This document shows, piece after piece, positions 20,194-28,286 of a DNA stretch of 64,000 nt. The stretch is from the NCBI RefSeq assembly GCF_016583625.1, contig NZ_NRRN01000011.1:1-64000 (forward strand), given 5' to 3'. The translations under genes and the position numbers were made by a program. The stretch's first letter is position 1. Each line of letters starts with the position of its first letter. A model generated the notes under the pieces. The model ran no database searches. It had not been told where the DNA came from and saw nothing but the letters and a program-made list of their open reading frames with translations. This DNA is from Halorhodospira abdelmalekii. Its GTDB lineage: Bacteria > Pseudomonadota > Gammaproteobacteria > Nitrococcales > Halorhodospiraceae.

Positions 20194-20853
20194 ATGGCCG
20201 CTACGCGCTACCTTCAGCGCATCGACCGCGGGATCGCCGGGCTCGAATCATTCATTCTAGCCGCCGGTGTACTGGCGCTAGCGGCAGTCTCGATCACCAA
20301 TACGCTGCTGCGCAACGTGCGCGGCACCACCCTCCCCGGCGCCTCGGAGCTGACCGAGATCTTGATGATCTGGATCACCTTCGGTGGTTTGGCCTACGCC
20401 GTGCGCCACGCCCGCCACATCGCCATGACAGCGGTCTACGATCAACTGCGCGGTCGGCTGCGCAAGGGACTATCGCTGCTCGTCAGCAGCGGCACTGCCC
20501 TCTTGCTCGGCTATCTGGGCCTCTACGCCACGCTCTACGTGATCGATGTCTACCAGGGCGGGCGGGTCACCACTGCGCTCAATATCCCAGTCTGGATCGG
20601 CTACCTCATCGTGCCGATCGGCCTCTGGCTCGCCGCCCTGCAGTACGCCTTGACGACCTGGCGCAATCTGAGTAGTGCTGAACTCTACCGCTCCTTTACC
20701 GAGCGTGAGCGCTACGAGGAGGTAACGCCGCGCAGTGGCTGCGACGACGGGGGGCACGACCCGCGCAGTCACGGGGCGAATGGTCGCGGGGTGAATGGTG
20801 GCAGCAGCCGGAAGGCACCCCCTGCCGACAGCGACGAGGATCGGCCGCGATGA
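20194..20853 (+). CDS. dctQ: TRAP transporter small permease (DctQ)
   Basis: 219 residues with four hydrophobic segments (about 20-45, 60-80, 95-120, 135-160), the standard DctQ topology, and the conserved core GASELTEILMIWITFGGLAY. The polar tail of about 50 residues (Gly/Asp/Arg-rich) is longer than usual and may be low-complexity extension. DctQ supports the large permease in Na+-driven uptake. Its stop overlaps the dctM start (ATGA). Confidence 0.87.
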   Translation: MAATRYLQRIDRGIAGLESFILAAGVLALAAVSITNTLLRNVRGTTLPGASELTEILMIWITFGGLAYAVRHARHIAMTAVYDQLRGRLRKGLSLLVSSGTALLLGYLGLYATLYVIDVYQGGRVTTALNIPVWIGYLIVPIGLWLAALQYALTTWRNLSSAELYRSFTERERYEEVTPRSGCDDGGHDPRSHGANGRGVNGGSSRKAPPADSDEDRPR

Positions 20854-22136
20854 TGACGGCGCTGATTCTAGCGATCATGGTGCTGCTGCTGCTCGCCGGT
20901 TTCCCGCTGAAGGTGCCGCTGATTGTCGGCGCGCTGCTGGTCATCGCCATCGAGCTGCCCTTTCTCGATGCCAGCGACTTGATTCGGCAGATGATTACCG
21001 GCGTGCAGCCGGTAGTGCTCTCGGCCGTACCGATGTTCATCCTCGCAGCCGATCTAATGACCCGGGGGCGCACCGCCCACACCCTGCTCGATCTGGTCAG
21101 CACCACCCTCGGCCACCTGCGCGGCGGTCTGCCGATCACCACCGCCGTCAGCTGTACCCTCTTTGGCGCCGTCTCTGGCTCGACCCAAGCGACCGTGGTG
21201 GCGATGGGCTCACCGCTGCGCCCACGACTGCTGCGGGCCGGCTATAAGGACCCCTTCACCCTGGCACTGATCGTCAACGCCAGCGATGTCGCGCTGCTGA
21301 TCCCGCCGAGTATCGGCATGATCGTCTACGGCGTGGTAGCACGCACCTCGCCGGCTGAGCTCTTTATCGCTGGGATCGGCCCGGGGCTGCTGATCATGCT
21401 GCTGATCAGCCTCTGGTGCTACATCTACACCCGCTGGCACGGCATCCCGGCGGAGCCGCGCGCCGCGTGGGGGGCACGCGGGCGGGCGCTGCTGCGCGCG
21501 CTGCCGGCTCTTGGGATGCCGGTCATCGTCATCGGCGGGATCTACAGCGGTCTCTTTACCCCGACCGAGGCGGCGGCGATGTCGGTGCTCTATGCGCTGG
21601 TGTTGGAGTTCGTGATCTACCGCAGCCTACGGCTTGCTGATCTCTTCGCGGTAGCACGCTCGACCGGCCTGATCACCGCTGTCGTCTTTATCCTGGTGGG
21701 GGCGGGACAGGCCTTCGCCTACGCCATCTCGTTTGCGCAGATCCCGCAAGAGCTCGTCACGCCGTTGATCGGCTGGGTCGGCGATCACCCCGAACTGGCG
21801 CTGCTGACGATCGCAGCGATCTACTTCGCCGGCTGTATGTTCGTCGACCCGATCGTCGTGATCCTGATCTTTACCCCGATCCTCGCCCCTCTGGTGGCGA
21901 GCGCCGGCCTCGATCCGGTGCTCGTCGGGACGGTGGTGGTGCTGCAGGCAGCGATCGGCTCGGCCACCCCGCCCTTCGGGGTCGATCTCTTTACCGCAAT
22001 GGCGGTCTTTCGACGACCTTACCTGGAGGTGATCCGCGGGACTCCGCCCTTTATCGTCATCATGCTGATCGCGACGATCTTAGTCATCTTCTTCCCGCAG
22101 ATCGCGCTCTTTTTGCGCGATATTGCCTATATCTAG
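20850..22136 (+). CDS. dctM: TRAP transporter large permease (DctM)
   Basis: 428 residues and about 12 membrane segments. Family signatures include LFGAVSGSTQATVVAMGSPL, NASDVALLIPPSIGMIVYG, GLFTPTEAAAMSVLYAL and the C-terminal ATPPFGVDLFTAMAVF. It is the transport channel working with DctQ and DctP. Substrate specificity is set by DctP and cannot be read here. Confidence 0.92.
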   Translation: MMTALILAIMVLLLLAGFPLKVPLIVGALLVIAIELPFLDASDLIRQMITGVQPVVLSAVPMFILAADLMTRGRTAHTLLDLVSTTLGHLRGGLPITTAVSCTLFGAVSGSTQATVVAMGSPLRPRLLRAGYKDPFTLALIVNASDVALLIPPSIGMIVYGVVARTSPAELFIAGIGPGLLIMLLISLWCYIYTRWHGIPAEPRAAWGARGRALLRALPALGMPVIVIGGIYSGLFTPTEAAAMSVLYALVLEFVIYRSLRLADLFAVARSTGLITAVVFILVGAGQAFAYAISFAQIPQELVTPLIGWVGDHPELALLTIAAIYFAGCMFVDPIVVILIFTPILAPLVASAGLDPVLVGTVVVLQAAIGSATPPFGVDLFTAMAVFRRPYLEVIRGTPPFIVIMLIATILVIFFPQIALFLRDIAYI

Positions 22137-22182
22137 CGGCCATATGGCCTTTATCTGGCCGGCATCTGGCCTATATCTGGCC

Positions 22183-22300
22183 GCTAGCAGCCTGTCGGGC
22201 TTAGATTGCAACCCCCCTGATCGACAAAGGTTTTTTTTGGCCCGAATCTAAAATTCTTTATGATCAACGATTTTCAAATAAAGACCGACAGGCTGCTAGC
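22183..22300. mobile_element. MITE-like element with 16-bp perfect terminal inverted repeats
   Basis: The 118-bp segment begins GCTAGCAGCCTGTCGG and ends with the exact reverse complement. The interior is A/T-rich (a T run near 22230) and encodes nothing. This is the structure of a non-autonomous element or remnant mobilised by an IS transposase elsewhere in the genome. The left flank has three copies of ATCTGGCC. The next ATCTGGC on the right begins 13 bases past the element, so no clean target duplication is visible. Confidence 0.65.
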
Positions 22301-22338
22301 CAGCAGGAAGAGATATCTGGCACGAGGAGGCGTAGCGC

Positions 22339-23763
22339 TCAGCGCAAGCGGAACTCGATCGGCACCGTTAACGCCAACCGGCTCACCCCCTCCTCTTCGG
22401 GAATCACCGGGAAGCGGACCGCCTCAATCATCCGCTCGACCTCCTCATCAAGCAGCGCGTGCCCGGAGCCTGACTCGATCTGCCAGCTCGTTACGCGCCC
22501 CTCGGCGTCGATCTCGAAGGTCAGCTGCACCACCCCTTCGAGGCGCCGCCGTTCCGCAGCCCGCGGATAGCGCCGCTCCTGCTGCAGGGCACGGTGGATG
22601 GCGGCGAGGAAATCGTCGGTGACATCCCCAGCGGTGCCGGGCTCGGCGGCCTGCTCTCCCTCGATGAAGGTATCGGCCTCGGGCAGGTCAGGCAGCGCCG
22701 CCGTCTCGGCCAGGGCCTCGGCGGGAAGCACTGGCTCGGCAGCGGTCTCTGGCTGCGGTTCGGGTTCGGGCTCGGGTTCGGGCTCAGGTTCAGGCTCGGG
22801 CGTTGGTCCTGGTCCGGGTAAATACTCTTCGATTTGCAAGAGATCGGGGTCGTTTTCCGTATTAAATCCTTGTGACGATGAGGGCGAGCCTGCCTCCGAT
22901 TCTTCGGTTGGTGGAGGGAGGGCGAATGCCAAAGTGGCCCCACCAGCGGTGGCGGGAGGCGATACTCCTGTGTCGGTCTCCTCGTCGGAGGGAGGGGAGG
23001 CACCATTTGCGAAAGCGGCGTCCTCATCCACGTCCTCGGCACTGCTTTCGTCATGCTCAGAAGGGCCGAGAGCCCCTGTGGAGGAGCCATTTTCGTCCTC
23101 GTCGAACTCCTCTTCCAAGCCCTCCAACTCTCTAGGTCGCATCGGCAACAAACGAGGCGGGGTGTCGGCATCCGCTATATGGTAATAATCGCTCTCTTCA
23201 CCTTCACCGACGTTGACACGCTCACCTACCGCGCCCTTGTTTTGCGCCCAGCCGCCACCGCTCGGGGTGCCGCCCATCGTGCCAAAGTCTGAGTCGTGAG
23301 CGACATCGGAAGTTGTGCCGCGGATACCGATGATGGCGACCGGTGTCTCGATGGAGTAGTTTTCCTCGCCACTGATGGCCCCAGAGATGGCGCGCATGCC
23401 GCCCTCAAGAAGAGATTTTCGGCTCTCGCCTGCACCCTGTTCGGCGTCAAACGAATAGCGCTCAAACCGCAGGCGGGTGTTCTCCCGGAGAGTTAGGCTT
23501 TGGTCGTCGTTAAGGCGGATCTGTATACGCCCGTCGGCGCCCGTGATGACCTTATCGCCGACAAAGATTGGATCGCGGCGCAACAATACTCGACTCTCCT
23601 CTTCGCGCTTCGCCTCGATCTCGCCGCGGGTCGCTAAAACGATGCCGATTGGGTCGCCAGTGCCGGCGAACAGAGCAGCAGGTGATGAGCAGAGGCCGAT
23701 CATCAGAAGTGTGGCGGGGCCGTTCAGCGATCGTGTTCTGGTCGGAGAGGGGGCTGTGGTCAT
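22339..23763 (-). CDS. Fusion of a FecR-type periplasmic domain and a TonB C-terminal domain
   Basis: 474 residues. A signal peptide (ending near ALFAG, residue 34) precedes a FecR-like domain at about 38-165 (GDKVITGADGRIQIRLNDDQ, and SIETPVAIIGIRGT). A long acidic, Ser- and Pro-rich stretch follows, with a (PE)n run at about 315-340. The final 85 residues match a TonB C-terminal domain (QQERRYPRAAERRRLEGVVQ, DAEGRVTSWQIESGSGHALL, LTVPIEFRLR). There is no TonB-like N-terminal membrane anchor. FecR-like beta domains occur in sigma regulators and secreted proteins; the TonB domain normally contacts outer-membrane receptors. It is 17 bases downstream of a Slam-like gene in the same operon. The function is unknown, but it may link the two membranes. 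Confidence 0.75.
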   Translation of the reverse strand: MTTAPSPTRTRSLNGPATLLMIGLCSSPAALFAGTGDPIGIVLATRGEIEAKREEESRVLLRRDPIFVGDKVITGADGRIQIRLNDDQSLTLRENTRLRFERYSFDAEQGAGESRKSLLEGGMRAISGAISGEENYSIETPVAIIGIRGTTSDVAHDSDFGTMGGTPSGGGWAQNKGAVGERVNVGEGEESDYYHIADADTPPRLLPMRPRELEGLEEEFDEDENGSSTGALGPSEHDESSAEDVDEDAAFANGASPPSDEETDTGVSPPATAGGATLAFALPPPTEESEAGSPSSSQGFNTENDPDLLQIEEYLPGPGPTPEPEPEPEPEPEPEPQPETAAEPVLPAEALAETAALPDLPEADTFIEGEQAAEPGTAGDVTDDFLAAIHRALQQERRYPRAAERRRLEGVVQLTFEIDAEGRVTSWQIESGSGHALLDEEVERMIEAVRFPVIPEEEGVSRLALTVPIEFRLR

Positions 23764-23780
23764 GGCTCTGTGGCCTCACT

Positions 23781-25175
23781 TTATTCCCAATCGTGGCGCA
23801 ACGAGAGGGTAACCTGGTTGCGATCGAACTCTAGAGGGGTAATATTCGCGCGTTTGCGGAGGTGGGAAGCGGTTGTGTGGACGCTCCAGCCACTCGATGC
23901 AAAACTGAAACTATAGCCCGCCGTGGCCCGAATCAGGCGCGAGCGTTCGGTCGATTCATCGCCGCCGCGAGCGATCCAGTGGGATCCATCTTGACGCGTA
24001 GCAGCTTGATCGTAAAACTGGTAGCGCAATCCTGCCGAGGCCATTACTGCTTGCGACGGGGTCAGCCTCAGCTGGAGGTGGCTGCTGAGGTCGGCGGCGT
24101 TTTGTGAGTAGAGGTCGTAGTTGGCCTGTTCTCGGCTGAGTCCTAGACGGTTGAAGGAGACAATGCCCAGCGGAGAGTCGAAAGCGTGTACTATCCCCCC
24201 GGCAGTGCCCAACTTCCACGCGTTGCGGTCTTCATTTTGGGCGTGGTGGGTGTGGCTGAGTGCCGCTTCGATACGAAGTTGGGTGCGTGCGCCGAGGCGT
24301 CGGTGGAGCCGAGGCGAGAGGCCAAAGCGGGACAAGAAATTGTCGCCGTCGAGGCGAACATGCTGCACCTCACCGCCGAAGAGGTAAAGGCTGCGTTCTG
24401 AGGCATTCACAACGCGAGAGCCGTGTAGTTGGAGAAAAGTTTGGTCGTAATCGGTGAAATCGCGGTAGCGGCGGTGCTGAAAGTGGCTACGAAGTCGCCA
24501 TTGTCGATCAGCAACCCACGGAGTGTGGTAGGCGCCGCCGGCATGTCCGGCATAGAAGTAGTCCGATTCGGCCTTGTCGAGGATGCCGATAGGACCGAGC
24601 ACGGTAAAGAGCTGGATTAAATCGTCACTGGCGGCAGTAACGTTGCTGTCGTAGCCGACTTGACCCTCTACCCAGAAACGGGTCGTCGGACTCCGCGCCG
24701 CCAAGCGTCGATCGATCGCTGCAATGAATTGCTGAGCTCGCTCTGCTACCTGAGGCGGTGGTGAGCGGTCGATCACGCTGCTGAATTGGGTTCGTGCGGC
24801 GGTGAGTTCGCCGCTCAAAAAGAGGGCACGTCCTAGCTCCAAGCGGGCACGGTCGTGAGTCGGTTCGACGATGACTATCCGCTCAAAGGCGCGCGCCGCA
24901 AGCTGTGGATCGCCGGCGTTTAGATGGGCCAGTCCGGCGGCGAGATCGAATGCAGGAATGCCGGCAAAATCGTCCGTAGCCGCGCGTGCTAACTCATTCG
25001 CTGCAGCGTAATCGCCGCGTTGCTGTTTGTCGTAGAGCCGCTCAATGGTCTGCTCTAGGTGGTCTTGCGGTTCATGGGCGAGGAGGGGGGCGACAAAAAG
25101 AGACCCCAGCAGTATCAGCACTGCTAGTATCAACGAGCGTACCTTAAGGGGGCTGGAGGCACTGAGTTGGGACAA
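23781..25175 (-). CDS. TPR plus outer-membrane barrel protein, Slam/DUF560-like
   Basis: 464 residues. A signal peptide (residues 1-33) precedes TPR-like helices at about 37-155 (AARAFERIVIVEPTHDRARL, ELGRALFLSGELTAARTQF). A beta-rich region of some 300 residues ends in a C-terminal SLRHDWE strand, as expected for an outer-membrane barrel. The opening FWVEGQVGYDSNVTAA after the TPR part is characteristic of Slam/DUF560 surface-lipoprotein export proteins. Slam proteins move specific lipoproteins to the cell surface, but no obvious lipoprotein client is adjacent. The partner in the operon is the FecR-TonB fusion. Confidence 0.75.
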   Translation of the reverse strand: MSQLSASSPLKVRSLILAVLILLGSLFVAPLLAHEPQDHLEQTIERLYDKQQRGDYAAANELARAATDDFAGIPAFDLAAGLAHLNAGDPQLAARAFERIVIVEPTHDRARLELGRALFLSGELTAARTQFSSVIDRSPPPQVAERAQQFIAAIDRRLAARSPTTRFWVEGQVGYDSNVTAASDDLIQLFTVLGPIGILDKAESDYFYAGHAGGAYHTPWVADRQWRLRSHFQHRRYRDFTDYDQTFLQLHGSRVVNASERSLYLFGGEVQHVRLDGDNFLSRFGLSPRLHRRLGARTQLRIEAALSHTHHAQNEDRNAWKLGTAGGIVHAFDSPLGIVSFNRLGLSREQANYDLYSQNAADLSSHLQLRLTPSQAVMASAGLRYQFYDQAATRQDGSHWIARGGDESTERSRLIRATAGYSFSFASSGWSVHTTASHLRKRANITPLEFDRNQVTLSLRHDWE

Positions 25176-25527
25176 GGTGCTGGTCTCGGTAATATCTATC
25201 GCACGGATCCGCTGAGAAGTTTCACACTGTTTGCAGCCCCTCCCAATGAGAGAAAAGGCAACATTCGCAGCGGGTTTCGCTGTCTCCTCCGGGTCTCTGG
25301 TGCTGTCCTGGTCTCTGGTGCCTTATAGGGCGTGCTCCGCCGGCACTGGTTAAGTGACAGAGTCGTAGTTGGTTGCCCTGAAACTTGGGAACAGCGGCCT
25401 TTTCCGCTCCTTCAGGCGCCAGTACAGACCGGCTGCCAGTATAGACCGACTTGCCTCACACGGCATCGGGAGTCGTCCATGGCGTTGCCAGCAGTCGTCG
25501 CGAGGAGCGCCTGTTTTTGTTGGTTAC
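25176..25527. other. Intergenic region without recognisable gene
   Basis: About 350 bases between two minus-strand genes. Short open frames here have no convincing start, codon pattern or family resemblance. The part nearest 25175 probably holds the promoter of the Slam-like/FecR-TonB operon. Confidence 0.5.
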
Positions 25528-26343
25528 TCATTGAAAATCAAGCTCAGAGATATGTGCGTGGGGTGTGCAGCCACGGCCAAAGTGCAGCTTTTCGCCGCAG
25601 CGCAGGTAGCGGATGCGCTCCGTAGGCAGAACTTCCGCCAACTCGAAGGCGATTTGTTGCGCTTCACTCGGTTTGAGGTGGCTAATCCAGACGGGGATCT
25701 CCGGTGCGAGATGTTGTCGTAAATCTTTTGCCAGCAAGCGCGGTGTGTAATGGCCGATCTGTACGGCTAAACGCTCCAATCTATCTGGCAGGGCGCACTC
25801 AATGATCAGGCCGTCGAGGTGTTCGAATTGCTGCAGTGCGGTCCAAAGTTCCGGACATGGGCCGGTGTCACCACTAAAAGCGACGCAGGTCTCGGCGGTG
25901 CTGATCGCAACCCCCATCGCCGGGATGGCGTGTTGGGCTGGTAGGGGGGTGATGTGGTGAGTGCCCAGGGTCAATCCTTCTGTCCGGGCGACGGGGTGTA
26001 GCGACAAAACGGGGGCCGTGGGAGAGGGCAAGGCTGTAAAGTCAGGCCACAGCGCGTCATTAAAGAGGTGCTCGCGCAGCACCTGTATGGTCTCGGGCAA
26101 GGCATGGACGCGCAGCGTCGGGGCGACGGTGCCAATTCGAGCATCGGCCATGAGCGCCAGGAAGCCTACGTGATCGAGGTGGGCGTGGGTCAAAACGACA
26201 TCCGTGATCGCGCAGAGCGCGTTCAGGGACAAATCGCCAACGCCGCTACCGGCATCAATCAGCAGTGTGTCGTCGATCAGCAGGGCGGTCGTCCGCATCC
26301 CTGCACTAATGCTGCCGCTGGCTCCGAGCGCTCGTAGTTCCAT
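25528..26343 (-). CDS. Metallo-beta-lactamase-fold phosphodiesterase, class II cyclic-nucleotide type
   Basis: 271 residues. The zinc-binding motif is HAHLDH (residues 53-58), preceded by DTLLIDAGSGVGDL, with further ligands in HAIPAMGV, FSGDTGPCPELW and the C-terminal VWISHLKPSEA. This arrangement matches class II 3',5'-cyclic nucleotide phosphodiesterases (PDE1/CpdP type) rather than RNase Z or lactamases. It would hydrolyse cAMP in the cytoplasm. The adenylate cyclase encoded 2 kb away supports this. It is divergent from the HD-GYP gene, with 85 bases between starts. Confidence 0.75.
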   Translation of the reverse strand: MELRALGASGSISAGMRTTALLIDDTLLIDAGSGVGDLSLNALCAITDVVLTHAHLDHVGFLALMADARIGTVAPTLRVHALPETIQVLREHLFNDALWPDFTALPSPTAPVLSLHPVARTEGLTLGTHHITPLPAQHAIPAMGVAISTAETCVAFSGDTGPCPELWTALQQFEHLDGLIIECALPDRLERLAVQIGHYTPRLLAKDLRQHLAPEIPVWISHLKPSEAQQIAFELAEVLPTERIRYLRCGEKLHFGRGCTPHAHISELDFQ

Positions 26344-26428
26344 GCCGTTTGCTTCTCTCCTTCGGATGCGATCTTTGTGGTGTAGTATTGCTGTCGATGC
26401 AGATCAACTCCACTCGGGGTCTTCCGTC

Positions 26429-28144
26429 ATGTCGCACTCGCCCGATTCGTCGTCCGCAAAGTCGATGCCCGTATGTAACGGGGATGAAGGCGACGACCGC
26501 CTTGAGCGACTGCTCGAGATCGGTACCGCGCTCTCCGCTGAGACCGATCTCGATGCGCTCTTAGAACGCATCCTCGACGGTGCGCGTTATCTGACCGGCG
26601 CCGATGCCGGTACGGTCTACCGCGTCGCCGGCGATCAGCTCCGCTTTGCTACAGTTCACAACACTACCTTAGGTTTGCGACTTGGCGGACGCAGCGGCGT
26701 TCCGGTTACCTTTCCCGATCTGCCCCTCTATCTGGAGGACGGCAGCCCCAATCGTAAAAACGTCGCCGCTTACGTCGCCGTCTTCGGTGAGACGGTGCGC
26801 CTTGAGGATGCCTATTGCGCCGAGGGCTTCGACTTCTCCGGCACCCGACGCATCGACAGTCAGACCGGTTATCGCTCGCGCTCCTTTTTGACCATACCGA
26901 TGCGCGATCATGAGGATACGGTCATCGGTGTGTTGCAGCTCATCAACGCGATCGACCCAGCAACGAAAGAGACCATCTCCTTCTCGGAGCGCGATGCACG
27001 CATCGCCGGTGCCCTAGCTTCGCAGGCAGCTACCGCCCTAACTAAACAAACTCTGATTGATGCCCAGCGCGAACTCTTCGCCGCGTTTACCCGGGTCATC
27101 GCCAAAAGCATCGACCGCAAAAACCCCGTGACCGGCAAGCACTGCGAGCGGGTTCCGGAGCTCACCCTGATGATCGCCGACGCAGCTTGCGCCACCTGCC
27201 AAGGACCGCTGGCCGAGTATCAGCTGAACCGCGACCAGTACGATGAGCTTCGGCTTGCTGCTTGGCTCCACGACTGCGGGAAGATTACCACACCTGAAGC
27301 TGTGGTTAATAAATCGACTAAATTGGAACGTCAGAGCGACGCCATTGCCGAGATCGCAACGCGCGCCGTAGTCGTCTGTCGTGAGTACGAGCTGCAGTGG
27401 CTCAAGGATCCGTTAGCGGCTGTGGCGGCTGGTGGACAGAGATGCAGTACGCCGCTGGAGGAGCATATACCTGGAGCGGCCGACGGTGCAGCGGATGTTG
27501 CATTCGCCGCGCAGCTGCGCGCCTTCCATGGCCAGTTGGAGGCCGATTTGGCCTTTTTGCGCAGAGCGAATCTCGGCGGCGAGTTTATGGCAGACGATCT
27601 ATGCGAGCGTGTCGATGCAATCGCGACCCGTTACACGTGGACCGATCTCAACGGTGAACGACGCCCGCTGTTGAGCGCCGAGGAGGCCGAGCTGCTCAAG
27701 ATTCGACGCGGGACGCTGAGTGCAGACGAGATGAAGATTATGCGCCAGCACGTCGAGGTCACGCGCGAGATGTTAGAGCAACTGCCTTTTCCTAAGCACT
27801 TAGCGCGTGTTCCCGAGATCGCTGTACAACACCATGAGCGCATCGATGGGGCCGGTTATCCAGACGGTATTCCGGGGAAGCAGATGTCGATGCGGGCGCG
27901 CATGATGGCAATTGCCGATGTGTTCGAGGCGCTGACGGCGGCCGATCGCCCCTATAAGTCGGCTAAGAAACTCAGTGAGGCGGTACGGATCATGGGGTTT
28001 ATGACCAAGGAGGGGCACCTTGACCCGCAGCTCTTCGATCTCTTTATCCGCGAAGGCGTCTATCGGCGCTATGCCGAGCAGTTTATGCGCTCGGAACTGA
28101 TCGATACGGTCGATGAGCGTGACATCCCTGGCTATCAGCCGTAA
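26429..28144 (+). CDS. GAF domain and HD-GYP domain signalling protein (probable c-di-GMP phosphodiesterase)
   Basis: 571 residues from the ATG at 26429. The GAF domain is at about 38-205 (SETDLDALLERILDGARYLT type opening, then SFLTIPMRDHEDTVIGVLQL). The HD-GYP catalytic residues are HD at 281-282 in WLHDCGKITTPE, H441, HH at 468-469 and GYP at 475-477 (HHERIDGAGYPDG). About 150 residues separate the HDCGK and the second histidine cluster, far more than in a minimal HD-GYP domain. The insert is helical and polar. The protein probably breaks down c-di-GMP in response to a ligand bound by GAF; cGAMP or other substrates are possible. Confidence 0.83.
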   Translation: MSHSPDSSSAKSMPVCNGDEGDDRLERLLEIGTALSAETDLDALLERILDGARYLTGADAGTVYRVAGDQLRFATVHNTTLGLRLGGRSGVPVTFPDLPLYLEDGSPNRKNVAAYVAVFGETVRLEDAYCAEGFDFSGTRRIDSQTGYRSRSFLTIPMRDHEDTVIGVLQLINAIDPATKETISFSERDARIAGALASQAATALTKQTLIDAQRELFAAFTRVIAKSIDRKNPVTGKHCERVPELTLMIADAACATCQGPLAEYQLNRDQYDELRLAAWLHDCGKITTPEAVVNKSTKLERQSDAIAEIATRAVVVCREYELQWLKDPLAAVAAGGQRCSTPLEEHIPGAADGAADVAFAAQLRAFHGQLEADLAFLRRANLGGEFMADDLCERVDAIATRYTWTDLNGERRPLLSAEEAELLKIRRGTLSADEMKIMRQHVEVTREMLEQLPFPKHLARVPEIAVQHHERIDGAGYPDGIPGKQMSMRARMMAIADVFEALTAADRPYKSAKKLSEAVRIMGFMTKEGHLDPQLFDLFIREGVYRRYAEQFMRSELIDTVDERDIPGYQP

Positions 28145-28286
28145 GTGAAGAGCGTTGCTGCAGGTCTTGGGGAGGGCTTGGGGCGCAGGCCGAGTGACTG
28201 GGATCCACGGGGCGGTCCCCTGTGGATGGTTGTGCGTTGTGCGGTTCCCTGAAACTGCTTACTGATCAAAGGGAGAACTCAGGCAG

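Noticed and set aside
22598-23185. Gly/Ser-rich plus-strand protein
   Set aside because: It is the antisense of the Pro-Glu and Ser-rich linker of the FecR-TonB gene.
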